Shown piece by piece: positions 19,596-27,793 of a stretch of DNA of 64,000 nt; position 1 is the stretch's first letter; the number at the start of each line of letters is the position of its first letter. A program made the position numbers and the translations under genes. This DNA comes from Streptomyces wedmorensis (lineage in GTDB: Bacteria > Actinomycetota > Actinomycetes > Streptomycetales > Streptomycetaceae). The notes under the pieces were generated by a model, which worked only from the letters and a program-made list of their open reading frames with translations, ran no database searches and was not told the DNA's origin. The stretch lies in the NCBI RefSeq assembly GCF_000716445.1, contig NZ_JNWK01000005.1, positions 310,001-374,000 on the forward strand, written 5' to 3'.

Positions 19596-19758
19596 GATCG
19601 GTTCCCCCTTGATCGTCACTGGCCTGGTGATTGTTCCTCAGGAAGCAACGCACGGGTAGCCGGGGTCGAACAGCAGACCGGATCTGGCCTGTTGGCGCGA
19701 AACCGCCTGCTCTCGCACCCTCCGCGCCGTTGTCGGTGGCGTCTGCGAGGCTCGCCGC

Positions 19759-20226
19759 ATGGAGCGACCCGAGCTGACCCTGCAGCTGACCATCGACTGC
19801 GCCGATCCCCAGCGGCTGGTGCCCTTCTGGCTGGACGCCCTGCGGTACGTCCCCGACCCCCCGCCCGCCGGGCACGCGACCTGGCGGGCGTACTGGGAGG
19901 CCGTCGGCGTTCCCGAGGAGGAGCTCGGCGAGGACGCCGGAGAGCTCCCGGAGTCCATCGTCGACCCGAAGGGCGTGGGCCCCCGCGTCTGGTTCCAGCG
20001 CGTCCCGGAGCCCAAGACGGTCAAGAACCGCGTCCACCTCGACCTCAAGGTCGGCGGCGGCCGCGAGGCCCCCCTCGCCCTCCGCCGCGCACGCGTGGAC
20101 GGCGAGGTGGCCCGCCTGACGGCCCTCGGCGCCACCGTGCTGTACACGATGGACGAGCCGAACGGCATGGACTACTACGCGGTCGTCCTCCAGGACCCGG
20201 AGGGAAACGAGTTCTGCGTCGTGTGA
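19759..20226 (+). CDS. VOC (glyoxalase-like) family protein
   Basis: A 155-residue protein of the vicinal oxygen chelate fold: LTIDCADPQRLVPFWLDAL at the start and KNRVHLDLKV, then VVLQDPEGNEFCVV at the end, the usual fold signatures. Candidate metal residues are the His of HLDL and the Glu of EGNEFC. The mid-section is longer than in the short VOC protein at 47894. Members are often annotated as dioxygenase or resistance-like proteins, but no specific reaction is supported. It lies head to head with the P450 and tail to tail with the acyl-CoA dehydrogenase. Confidence 0.82.
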   Translation: MERPELTLQLTIDCADPQRLVPFWLDALRYVPDPPPAGHATWRAYWEAVGVPEEELGEDAGELPESIVDPKGVGPRVWFQRVPEPKTVKNRVHLDLKVGGGREAPLALRRARVDGEVARLTALGATVLYTMDEPNGMDYYAVVLQDPEGNEFCVV

Positions 20227-20234
20227 GCCGGCGG

Positions 20235-21446
20235 CTACTTGGCCAGCGCGCGGCTGATCACCATGCGCTGGATCTCGCTGGTGCCCTCGAAGATCGTGTA
20301 GATGGCGGCGTCGCGGTGCATCCGCTCGACCGGGTACTCACGGGTGTAGCCGTTGCCGCCGAGGATCTGGATGGCCTGGGCGGTGACCGTCTTGGCGACC
20401 TCGCTGGCGTACAGCTTGGACATGGAGCCCTCGGCGGCCGTGAAGGGCTTGCCGGCGGTGGCCATCCAGGAGGCGCGCCAGACGAGGAGGCGGGCGGCGT
20501 CGATCTGGGTGGCCATGTCGGCGAGCTGGAAGGCGACGCCCTGGTTCTCGATGATCGGGCGGCCGAACTGGACGCGGGTCTTGGCGTAGTCGAGTGCGAC
20601 CTCGTACGCGGCGCGGGCCGTGCCGACGGCCATGGCGCCGACGGCCGGGCGGGAGGCCTCGAAGGTGGCCATGGCGGCGTTCTTGACCCGCTCGCCGCTC
20701 TTCGCCTTCTCGCGGGCCCGGGCGAGGCGGTCGTCCAGCTTCTCCTTGCCGCCGAGGAGGCAGTGGCCGGGGACGCGGACGTCCTCCAGGACGACCTCGG
20801 CGGTGTGGGAGGCGCGGATGCCGTGCTTCTGGAACTTCTGGCCCTGGGACAGACCGGGGGTGTTCGGCGGCACGATGAAGGAGGCGTGGCCCTTGGAGCC
20901 GAGCTCCGGGTCGACCACGGCGACGACGACGTGGACGTTGGCGATGCCGCCGTTGGTCGCCCAGGTCTTGGTGCCGTTGAGCACCCACTCGTCCTTGGCC
21001 TCGTCGTAGACGGCCCGGGTGCGCATCGAGGCGACGTCCGAGCCGGCGTCGGGCTCGGAGGAGCAGAAGGCGGCGACCTTGACGTCGTTCGCGTCGCCGT
21101 ACATCTGCGGGACCCAGGTGCCGATCTGCTCCTCGGTACCGTTGGCGAGGACGCCGACGGCGGCGAGGCCGGTGCCGACGATGGAGAGGGCGATGCCGGC
21201 GTCGCCCCAGAAGAGCTCCTCCATCGCCATCGGGATGCCGAGGCCGGTGGGGTCGAAGAACTGCTGGGCGTAGAAGTCCAGGGAGTAGATGCCGAGCTTC
21301 GCCGCTTCCTGGATGATCGGCCAGGGAGTCTCCTCACGCTCGTCCCATTCGGCGGCCGCGGGGCGCATCACATCGGCGGCGAAGCCGTGCAGCCAGTCGC
21401 GGACCTGCTTCTGGTCCTCGTTGAGTTCGAGCGTGAACTCGCCCAT
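20235..21446 (-). CDS. Acyl-CoA dehydrogenase
   Basis: A 403-residue flavoprotein. The N-terminal helical domain (LNEDQKQVRDWLHGF), the FAD/substrate motif VAAFCSSEPDAGSDVASMRT, TKTWATNGG, and the C-terminal AIQILGGNGYTREYPVERMHRDA followed by IYTIFEGTSEIQRMVISRAL are all canonical. The catalytic Glu is expected in YTIFEGTSEIQ. It oxidises an acyl-CoA to the trans-2-enoyl-CoA and passes electrons to ETF; chain length is not clear. GGGAGGG lies before the ATG. It is divergent from a TetR regulator with a palindrome between them, so it is probably the regulator's target. Confidence 0.93.
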   Translation of the reverse strand: MGEFTLELNEDQKQVRDWLHGFAADVMRPAAAEWDEREETPWPIIQEAAKLGIYSLDFYAQQFFDPTGLGIPMAMEELFWGDAGIALSIVGTGLAAVGVLANGTEEQIGTWVPQMYGDANDVKVAAFCSSEPDAGSDVASMRTRAVYDEAKDEWVLNGTKTWATNGGIANVHVVVAVVDPELGSKGHASFIVPPNTPGLSQGQKFQKHGIRASHTAEVVLEDVRVPGHCLLGGKEKLDDRLARAREKAKSGERVKNAAMATFEASRPAVGAMAVGTARAAYEVALDYAKTRVQFGRPIIENQGVAFQLADMATQIDAARLLVWRASWMATAGKPFTAAEGSMSKLYASEVAKTVTAQAIQILGGNGYTREYPVERMHRDAAIYTIFEGTSEIQRMVISRALAK

Positions 21447-21473
21447 GTGCCCTCCCAGCGGTACGTTACTTGC

Positions 21474-21493
21474 GGTAACAGCAGTCTGTTACC
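21474..21493. promoter_or_regulatory. Operator palindrome between acyl-CoA dehydrogenase and tetR
   Basis: GGTAACAG-CAGT-CTGTTACC is a perfect 8-bp inverted repeat. It lies 28 bp upstream of the dehydrogenase start. An overlapping partial repeat, GTTAC-TTGCG-GTAAC, is at 21465-21479. It is most likely bound by the TetR protein encoded at 21610. Confidence 0.7.
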
Positions 21494-21609
21494 GACGGGT
21501 AGGGGCTGTCAACCAGCAGCGGAGCACTTCGGCCCGACCGACACCGGATCCCGGCCGGGTGTTACGTTGCGACAGCCTCACGGAATCGCACGGGCGGGGA
21601 GACACGCTT

Positions 21610-22257
21610 ATGGACATCGCACACCGGACCACCGACCGGCAGGCGCCCGCCGAACAGCGGCGCCGCGAACTGCTGGAGGCGGCGGACCGGGTGGTGCTCC
21701 GCGACGGCCCCAAGGCGTCCATGAACGCGATCGCGGCGGAGGCCGGCATCACCAAGCCCATCCTCTACCGCCACTTCGGCGACAAGGGCGGCCTGTACCG
21801 CGCCCTCGCCACCCGGCACACGGACGCGCTGCTCGCCTCGCTCCGGGCCTCGCTCGACGCCCCCGCCGACCGCCGTCGCCGCGTCGAGGCCACCCTCGAC
21901 ACCTACCTCGCCTCCATCGAGGCGATGCCCCAGGTCTACCGCTTCCTCATGCACCCGGCGGACGAGTCGCACCAGGCCGAGCAGGGCTTCGACGTCGGCC
22001 GCCACTCGGCCCCGCTGCTGCGCCGCATGGGCGAGGAGCTCGGCCAGGTCATCGCCGAGCGCGTCGACCTCGGCCCCGCCGCCGAGGTCCAGGCCCGCAT
22101 CTGGGGCCACGGCATCGTCGGCATGATGCACGCCGCCGGCGACTGGTGGCTCGGCGAGCGCCCCTGCTCCCGCGCGGACCTGGTCAAGAGCCTGGCCGCC
22201 TTGCTGTGGGGCCGCCTGGCCGAAGCCGACGACCTCCCGGGCGGGCCGGGCTTCTGA
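21610..22257 (+). CDS. TetR family transcriptional regulator
   Basis: A 215-residue repressor. The N-terminal helix-turn-helix spans RRRELLEAADRVVLRDG, then MNAIAAEAGITKPILYRHFGDKGGLY. The ligand-binding domain contains FLMHPADESHQAEQGFDV and WGHGIVGMMHAAGDWWLGER, a pattern seen in actinobacterial regulators of fatty acid or acyl-CoA genes. GGGGAGA precedes the ATG at 21610. The divergent acyl-CoA dehydrogenase and the palindrome in the shared promoter support control of that gene with an acyl-CoA as a plausible effector (inference). Confidence 0.9.
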   Translation: MDIAHRTTDRQAPAEQRRRELLEAADRVVLRDGPKASMNAIAAEAGITKPILYRHFGDKGGLYRALATRHTDALLASLRASLDAPADRRRRVEATLDTYLASIEAMPQVYRFLMHPADESHQAEQGFDVGRHSAPLLRRMGEELGQVIAERVDLGPAAEVQARIWGHGIVGMMHAAGDWWLGERPCSRADLVKSLAALLWGRLAEADDLPGGPGF

Positions 22258-22284
22258 CCGCTCCGAGCGGCACGAGATGACGAA

Positions 22285-22302
22285 CGGCCGGCCTCCCGGC
22301 CG
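22285..22302 (+). terminator. Weak terminator hairpin after tetR
   Basis: A 7-bp GC stem (22285-22291 with 22296-22302) and 4-nt loop, 27 bp after the tetR stop. Confidence 0.5.
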
Positions 22303-22333
22303 CTCCGGCGGACCCTGGACCTGACGTACGGGC

Positions 22334-22377
22334 CGGGCTCCGGCCGTGCCTCCCCCGGGCTCCGGCCGCGCCTCCCC
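22334..22377. repeat. Two-copy 22-bp tandem repeat
   Basis: Copies at 22334-22355 and 22356-22377 differ at one position. They lie in the gap between the convergent tetR and peptide deformylase genes. No function is apparent. Confidence 0.6.
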
Positions 22378-22394
22378 GGGCACGGTCGGGCCGG

Positions 22395-22955
22395 TCAGGC
22401 CTCCAGCACGGACGCCTTGCCGCCCCACGACTGCTTGCGGATCGTGCGCAGCAGACGTGACTTCCGCCACCCCGTGACGTGGTCGGCGTAGACCCCGCCG
22501 TCGAGGTGGTCGGTCTCGTGCTGGAGGCAGCGGGCGAAGAACCCCGTGCCCTCGACGCGTATCGGGGTCCCGTCGAGGCGTACGCCCTCCACCACTGCGC
22601 GGTCGTACCGAGGCGTCGGCGCCTCGAGGCCGGGGAGCGAGAGGCAGCCCTCCGGCCCCCTGATCACGTCGCCGTCCGCCTCGACCAGGCGCGGGTTCAC
22701 CACGTGGCCGAGGTGGCGGGTCTCCTCGTCGTCGGGGCAGTCGTACACGAAGACCCGCAGGCCCACGCCGACCTGGTTCGCCGCCAGGCCCACGCCGTTC
22801 GCCGCGTACATCGTGGCGAACATGTCCTCCACGAGCCGGGCCAGTTCGGGTCCGAAGTCGGTGACGGGCGCGCAGGGAGAGTGCAGCACGGGGTCGCCGA
22901 GGAGAGTCATCGCTCGGACGAGGCCGGAACTGCCGGGGATGGGCCGGTTTCGCAT
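22395..22955 (-). CDS. def: Peptide deformylase
   Basis: A 186-residue metalloenzyme that removes the formyl group from nascent proteins. The three family motifs are present: GVGLAANQVG, EGCLSLPG (metal Cys) and QHETDHLDG (two metal His and the catalytic Glu). The N-terminus MRNRPIPGSSGLVRAMTLLGDPVLH matches the longer Streptomyces type; a shorter start at the internal Met of RAMTLLGDPV is possible but less family-like. Streptomyces genomes usually carry several def genes and this one has no fmt neighbour. It is divergent from murT. Confidence 0.93.
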   Translation of the reverse strand: MRNRPIPGSSGLVRAMTLLGDPVLHSPCAPVTDFGPELARLVEDMFATMYAANGVGLAANQVGVGLRVFVYDCPDDEETRHLGHVVNPRLVEADGDVIRGPEGCLSLPGLEAPTPRYDRAVVEGVRLDGTPIRVEGTGFFARCLQHETDHLDGGVYADHVTGWRKSRLLRTIRKQSWGGKASVLEA

Positions 22956-23080
22956 GGCCGTAAGGGTACGGTCCCCGTGACCTCCCGGTTTCGGGCGGCC
23001 GCTCGACGGTGCCGCTGTTCGGGCTGCTGGCCGGATCTCGATAGGCTGAGCCCGGACCGACGCAAGGAGGAACAAGAACG

Positions 23081-24328
23081 ATGTCAGGACACCCCGGTAA
23101 TCCAGAGCCGCTGTCGCCGCGTGCCAAGCTGGCCGTGACGGCGGGCAGGGCCGCGGCCGCGGTGTCGCGTGCGGCGGGACGCGGCAGCGGATCGGTGATC
23201 GGCGGCAAGGTGGCGCTGAAGCTCGACCCGGACCTGCTCGGTCGGCTCGCACAGCATCTGGACGTCGTCCTGGTGTCGGCGACCAACGGCAAGACGACCA
23301 CGACCCGGCTGATCGCGGAGGCCCTGCGGGCCGCCGGACCCGTGGTCTCCAACGCCCTCGGCGCCAACATGCCCGCGGGCATCACCTCGGCGCTGGCCGG
23401 CGGCTCGGAGTCCAAGTACGGAGTCATCGAGGTCGACGAGAAGTACCTCGCCGGCGTCGCCCGGGACACCACGCCCAAGGTGATCGCACTGCTCAACCTC
23501 TCGCGCGACCAGCTCGACCGCGCCGCCGAGACCCGGATGCTCGCCGAGAAGTGGCGCGAGGGCCTCAACGGCACCAAGGCCGTGGTCGTCGCCAACGCCG
23601 ACGACCCGCTCATCGTGTGGGCCGCCTCCTCCTCCCCGAACGTGGTGTGGGTCGCCGCGGGCCAGGAGTGGAAGGACGACGCCTGGTCGTGCCCCGCCTG
23701 CGGCGGTGTGATGCAGCGCCCCGGCGACGACTGGTTCTGCGGCGAGTGCGGCTTCCGCCGCCCCGCGCCCAGCTGGGCGCTCAGCGGCGACCACGTCCTC
23801 GACCCGCACGGTTCGGCCTGGCCGATCCGCCTCCAGCTGCCCGGCCGCGCCAACAAGGCGAATGCCGCCACCTCGGCCGCCGTCGCCGCCGTCTTCGGCG
23901 TGCCGCCGCAGGTCGCGCTGGAGCGGATGTACCAGGTGCAGGCCGTCGCCGGACGCTACGACGTGGTCTCCTTCCAGGGCCGCGACCTGCGTCTGCTGCT
24001 CGCGAAGAACCCGGCGGGCTGGCTCGAAACGTTTTCCCTCATCGACGGGCCGCCCGCCCCGGTGATCCTCTCCGTCAACGCCCGCGGCGCCGACGGCACG
24101 GACACCTCCTGGCTGTGGGACGTGGACTACGGCCGGCTCGCCGGCCACCCGATCATGGTGATCGGCGACCGCCGGCTCGACCTGGCGGTCCGCCTGGAGG
24201 TCGCGGGTGTCGACTTCCGCGTCTGCGAGACGCTGGACGAGGCCGTCACCATGGCCCCGCCCGGGCAGATCGAGCTGATCGCCAACTACACCGCGTTCCA
24301 GGACGTCCGCCGCCGCGTCGGCAACTGA
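23081..24328 (+). CDS. murT: Lipid II isoglutaminyl synthase, MurT subunit
   Basis: A 415-residue Mur ligase-like protein. ATP loop SATNGKTTTT (about residue 66), the Mur middle-domain segment LNLSRDQLDR, and the MurT-specific four-cysteine zinc ribbon CPACGG...CGECG (about 205-225), then a C-terminal DUF1727 region. With GatD it amidates the D-glutamate of lipid II to D-isoglutamine, using glutamine as nitrogen source, at the cytoplasmic membrane. AAGGAGG precedes the ATG. gatD follows after 19 bp in the same operon. Confidence 0.95.
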   Translation: MSGHPGNPEPLSPRAKLAVTAGRAAAAVSRAAGRGSGSVIGGKVALKLDPDLLGRLAQHLDVVLVSATNGKTTTTRLIAEALRAAGPVVSNALGANMPAGITSALAGGSESKYGVIEVDEKYLAGVARDTTPKVIALLNLSRDQLDRAAETRMLAEKWREGLNGTKAVVVANADDPLIVWAASSSPNVVWVAAGQEWKDDAWSCPACGGVMQRPGDDWFCGECGFRRPAPSWALSGDHVLDPHGSAWPIRLQLPGRANKANAATSAAVAAVFGVPPQVALERMYQVQAVAGRYDVVSFQGRDLRLLLAKNPAGWLETFSLIDGPPAPVILSVNARGADGTDTSWLWDVDYGRLAGHPIMVIGDRRLDLAVRLEVAGVDFRVCETLDEAVTMAPPGQIELIANYTAFQDVRRRVGN

Positions 24329-24347
24329 CCCGTAGAGGACTTGCAGC

Positions 24348-25076
24348 ATGAGTGACAGCAGCCTGCGCCTGGTCTGGGTCTACCCGGACCTGCTCAGCAC
24401 CTACGGCGACCAGGGCAACGTCCTCGTCGTCCAGCGCCGCGCCGAGCAGCGCGGTCTCCACGTCGAGCGCGTCGACGTCCGCAGCGACCAGCCGATCCCG
24501 ACCTCCGGCGACATCTATCTGATCGGTGGCGGCGAGGACCGGCCGCAGCGGCTCGCGGCCGAGCGGCTGCTCCGCGACGGCGGTCTGCCCCGGGCCGCCT
24601 CCAACGGCGCGATCATCTTCTCGGTCTGCGCCGGCTACCAGATCCTGGGCCACGAGTTCATCAACGACGTCGGCGAGCGGCAGCCGGGCCTCGGCCTGCT
24701 CGACGTCACCACCACCCGCGGCGAGGGCGCCCGCTGCGTCGGCGACGTCCTCGCGGACATCGACCCGCGCCTGGGCCTCCCCCAGCTGACGGGCTTCGAG
24801 AACCACCAGGGCATCACCCATCTCGGCCCGACGGCCAGGCCGTTCGCCCGGACCGTCTTCGGCAACGGCAACGGCACCGGCGACGGCACCGAGGGCGCGT
24901 ACAACGACACCGTCTTCGGTACGTACATGCACGGCCCCGTCATGGCGAGGAACCCGCAGATCGCGGACCTGCTCCTGAAGCTGGCCCTCGACGTGAACGC
25001 GCTGCCGCCGACCGACGACCGGTGGTACGAGGCGCTGCGCGCCGAGCGCATCGCGGCGGCGACCCAGCCCGCCTGA
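24348..25076 (+). CDS. gatD: Lipid II isoglutaminyl synthase, GatD glutamine amidotransferase subunit
   Basis: A 242-residue class I amidotransferase. The nucleophile is Cys94 in IFSVCAGYQILG and the catalytic His is in FGTYMHGPV. It releases ammonia from glutamine and hands it to MurT. The N-terminus LRLVWVYPDLLSTYGDQGNVLV is typical of CobB/CobQ-like GatD proteins. GAGGA precedes the ATG. A bulged hairpin downstream (25147-25178) probably ends the operon before pfkA. Confidence 0.95.
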   Translation: MSDSSLRLVWVYPDLLSTYGDQGNVLVVQRRAEQRGLHVERVDVRSDQPIPTSGDIYLIGGGEDRPQRLAAERLLRDGGLPRAASNGAIIFSVCAGYQILGHEFINDVGERQPGLGLLDVTTTRGEGARCVGDVLADIDPRLGLPQLTGFENHQGITHLGPTARPFARTVFGNGNGTGDGTEGAYNDTVFGTYMHGPVMARNPQIADLLLKLALDVNALPPTDDRWYEALRAERIAAATQPA

Positions 25077-25146
25077 GTCACCGCGAGCGCCGCACGGGGT
25101 CCCTCGTACGAAGGTACGTTGTCCACTGTGCGGACATCCGGTTCGG

Positions 25147-25178
25147 CCCCGCCATCCCGCGGCGATAGGGTGGCGGGG
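25147..25178 (+). terminator. Terminator after murT-gatD
   Basis: An 11-bp stem with one bulged base (25147-25158 with 25168-25178), located 70 bp after gatD and 57 bp before pfkA. Confidence 0.65.
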
Positions 25179-25234
25179 ATCCAGCCGGACGACGTGGTCC
25201 GGGAGTCGGCCCACGTTGCAAAGGTTTTTGGGCT

Positions 25235-26260
25235 ATGCGCATTGGCGTGCTCACCTCCGGCGGAGACTGCCCCGGTCTGAACGCTGTCATCCGTTCCGTC
25301 GTGCACCGCGCCGTCGTCGACCACGGCGACGAGGTCATCGGCTTCCACGACGGGTGGCGGGGCCTCCTGGAATGCGACTACCGGAAGCTCGACCTCGACG
25401 CGGTCGGCGGCATCCTCGCCCGGGGCGGCACCATACTGGGCTCCTCGCGGGTCCAGCCCGCGCACCTGGTCGGCGGCGTCGAGCGCGCCAAGGGGCACGT
25501 CGCGGACCTGGGACTCGACGCGATCATCCCGATCGGCGGCGAGGGCACCCTGAAGGCGGCGAACCTGCTCTCCGAGGCCGGTCTCCCGATCGTCGGCGTC
25601 CCGAAGACCATCGACAACGACATCGCCTCCACCGACGTCACCTTCGGCTTCGACACCGCCGTCACCGTGGCCACCGAGGCCCTCGACCGGCTGAAGACCA
25701 CCGCCGAGTCGCACCAGCGGGTCCTCGTCGTCGAGGTCATGGGCCGCCACACCGGCTGGATAGCGCTGCACTCCGGCATGGCCGCCGGCGCGCACGCCGT
25801 GGTCGTCCCCGAACGCCCCTTCGACATCGACGAGCTGACCGCCCGGGTCGGCGAGCGCTTCGAGGCCGGCAAGCGGTTCGCGATCGTGGTCGTCGCCGAG
25901 GGCGCGAAGCCGCGTGAGGGCTCGATGGACTTCAAGACCGCGGGTACCGACATCTACGGCCACGAGCGCTTCACCGGGATCGCCAACCAGCTCTCCGTGG
26001 AGCTGGAGCGGCGCCTCGGCAAGGAGGCCCGCCCGGTGATCCTGGGTCACGTCCAGCGCGGCGGCACCCCCACCGCGTACGACCGCGTCCTCGCGACCCG
26101 CTTCGGCTGGCACGCGGTCGAGGCGGCGCACCGCGGCGAGTTCGGCATGCTGACCGCACTGCGCGGCACCGAGATCACGATGGTTCCGCTGGCCCAGGCC
26201 GTGGAGACCCTCAAGACGGTCCCGGCCGACCGGTACGCCGAGGCCGAGTGCGTGCTCTGA
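25235..26260 (+). CDS. pfkA: ATP-dependent 6-phosphofructokinase
   Basis: A 341-residue enzyme that phosphorylates fructose 6-phosphate, the committed step of glycolysis. Motifs: TSGGDCPGLNAVIR, GSSRVQPA, IPIGGEGT, PKTIDND (catalytic Asp), VEVMGRHTGW, GHVQRGGTPTAYDR. Gly104 (in GGEG) indicates ATP rather than pyrophosphate as donor by the known rule, while Lys124 (in PKT) is the residue seen in PPi enzymes; this Gly104/Lys124 combination is the actinomycete group III pattern. GGEG replaces the usual GGDG. No clear ribosome site precedes the ATG. A perfect 14-bp terminator follows. Confidence 0.95.
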   Translation: MRIGVLTSGGDCPGLNAVIRSVVHRAVVDHGDEVIGFHDGWRGLLECDYRKLDLDAVGGILARGGTILGSSRVQPAHLVGGVERAKGHVADLGLDAIIPIGGEGTLKAANLLSEAGLPIVGVPKTIDNDIASTDVTFGFDTAVTVATEALDRLKTTAESHQRVLVVEVMGRHTGWIALHSGMAAGAHAVVVPERPFDIDELTARVGERFEAGKRFAIVVVAEGAKPREGSMDFKTAGTDIYGHERFTGIANQLSVELERRLGKEARPVILGHVQRGGTPTAYDRVLATRFGWHAVEAAHRGEFGMLTALRGTEITMVPLAQAVETLKTVPADRYAEAECVL

Positions 26261-26280
26261 GCGACGCCACCGCGTGACAC

Positions 26281-26312
26281 CCGCCCCCGGTCGCGGCCGC
26301 GACCGGGGGCGG
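26281..26312 (+). terminator. Terminator after pfkA
   Basis: A 32-bp perfect palindrome that can fold into a 14-bp stem with a 4-nt loop, followed by TT, 20 bp after pfkA. Confidence 0.85.
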
Positions 26313-26364
26313 TTCTAGTCTGGTGCGGACAACAAGCGCGAATCGGGCTCCAGGAGTGCACACG

Positions 26365-27309
26365 ATGGATCACAGCGGACACGGCATGACCACGGACATG
26401 CCGCCGTTCACGCTGGGGCGGGGCCTGGAGTTCTCTCCCGACCTCTTCTTCCTGATCGGCTGCCTGACGGCACTCGGTCTGTACGGCTGGGCGGTGGCGC
26501 GGCTGCGGCGGCGCGGGGACGCGTGGCCGGTGAGCCGGACCGTGTTCTTCGTCGTCGGCGTGCTGACCGTCGCCCTCGTCATGTGCACCAAGCTCAACGA
26601 CTACGGCATGGTCATGTTCAGTGTGCACATGGTGCAGCACATGGTCATCTCCATGCTGTCGCCGATCCTGCTGCTGCTCGGCGCGCCGGTGACGCTCGCG
26701 CTGCGCGCGCTCCCGGTGGCCGGCCGCGGCTCGCTCGGGCCGCGCGAGCTGCTCCTGAAGTTGCTGCACAGCCGGTACATGAAGGTGATCACGCACCCGG
26801 CGTTCACGATCTCGATGTTCATCGCGAGCCTGTACGCGCTGTACTTCTCGCCGCTCTTCGACTTCCTGATGGGTTCGAAGGCCGGGCACATCGGCATGAT
26901 GGTGCACTTCCTGATGGTGGGCCTGGTCTTCTTCTGGCCGATCATGGGCGTCGACCCCGGCCCGCACCGGCCGGGCTACGTGATGCGGATGCTGGAGCTC
27001 TTCGCAGGCATGCCGTTCCACGCGTTCTTCGGCATCGCGATGATGATGGCCTCCGAGCCGCTGGTGAAGGCGTACAGCAACCCGCCGGCCTCGCTCGGCA
27101 TCGACGCGCTCGCCGACCAGAACGCGGCGGGCGGCATCGCCTGGGCGTTCAGCGAGATCCCGTCGGTGATCGTCCTGATCGCCCTGGTCTACCAGTGGTA
27201 CCACTCCGAGCAGCGGCAGGCCGTCCGCAAGGACCGGGCCGCCGACCGTGACGGGGACAAGGAGCTGGAGGCGTACAACGCGTACCTGGCCTCGCTCCGG
27301 AGCCGCTGA
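26365..27309 (+). CDS. CtaG-like cytochrome c oxidase assembly protein
   Basis: A 314-residue polytopic membrane protein with about seven helices. An N-terminal MDHSGHGMTTDMPP His/Met segment could bind copper. Family motifs are MFSVHMVQHMVISMLSPILLLLGAPVTL, PLFDFLMGS, VHFLMVGLVFFWPIMGVDP, and FHAFFGIAMMMASEPL. The caa3-type CtaG family helps insert copper into respiratory oxidase. AGGAG precedes the ATG at 26365; the longer start at 26323 lies in the promoter region. It stands alone between pfkA and a small membrane protein. Confidence 0.85.
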   Translation: MDHSGHGMTTDMPPFTLGRGLEFSPDLFFLIGCLTALGLYGWAVARLRRRGDAWPVSRTVFFVVGVLTVALVMCTKLNDYGMVMFSVHMVQHMVISMLSPILLLLGAPVTLALRALPVAGRGSLGPRELLLKLLHSRYMKVITHPAFTISMFIASLYALYFSPLFDFLMGSKAGHIGMMVHFLMVGLVFFWPIMGVDPGPHRPGYVMRMLELFAGMPFHAFFGIAMMMASEPLVKAYSNPPASLGIDALADQNAAGGIAWAFSEIPSVIVLIALVYQWYHSEQRQAVRKDRAADRDGDKELEAYNAYLASLRSR

Positions 27310-27517
27310 CCCCGTCACCGACTCCCCCGCGGACCGCTTCCGGGTCCGGTGCCGTCTCCGGCGCCGGACCCGGTTCGCGTCTCCGGCTGGATGTCCGCAC
27401 GGGGAGGGTTCGCTTTTCAGCGCACGCCGGCGCGTCCGGGGAGTAGCGCGCGCCCCTCTCACGGGGTCACGATGGCAGGGACGGCTTCCACGGCCCGGGT
27501 CGGGAGGAGGCGGATCG

Positions 27518-27739
27518 ATGACCGGTCCCACGAAGACGATGGCGGTGCTCACCTGCGCGGCGCTGGTGCTCACGACGGCCTACACGGTGGCGCTCGGCAG
27601 CAGCGGCTGGCTCTGGTTCGGTGTGGTGGTGCTGATCGTGGCCACGATCGGGATGACCGCGTCGGACAGCGCGGTGCCGTCCGCGCCCCGCCCCCGGCCC
27701 CGCCCACCGGAACGCCCCGGCGGCCCGACGCGGCCCTGA
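27518..27739 (+). CDS. Small two-helix membrane protein, unknown function
   Basis: A 73-residue protein. Two hydrophobic segments (MAVLTCAALVLTTAYTVALG and WLWFGVVVLIVATIGMTA) are followed by a Pro/Arg-rich cytoplasmic-like tail. GGGAGGAGG lies at an ideal distance before the ATG, which is the main support for it being real. No family recognised. The 208-bp gap upstream shows nothing else clear. Confidence 0.65.
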   Translation: MTGPTKTMAVLTCAALVLTTAYTVALGSSGWLWFGVVVLIVATIGMTASDSAVPSAPRPRPRPPERPGGPTRP

Positions 27740-27745
27740 CCGTCC

Positions 27746-27793
27746 AGGGGTGTCTCCGTCGCCGCGAGCCCGCCCGACCGGCGGGACACCCCT
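27746..27793. terminator. Possible long-loop terminator between convergent genes
   Basis: A 9-bp perfect stem (27746-27754 with 27785-27793) with a 30-nt loop. Its right arm reaches the stop codon of the convergent DUF3048 gene. Confidence 0.4.

Noticed and set aside
16642..20037. Open frame of 1131 codons on the minus strand
   Set aside because: Only its last 75 codons are a gene (DUF6011); the rest is out of frame with the P450 and antisense to gpx.
18192..22280. Open frame of 1362 codons on the plus strand
   Set aside because: It runs antisense or out of frame through the P450, acyl-CoA dehydrogenase and tetR genes and has no domain; it is an artefact of high GC.
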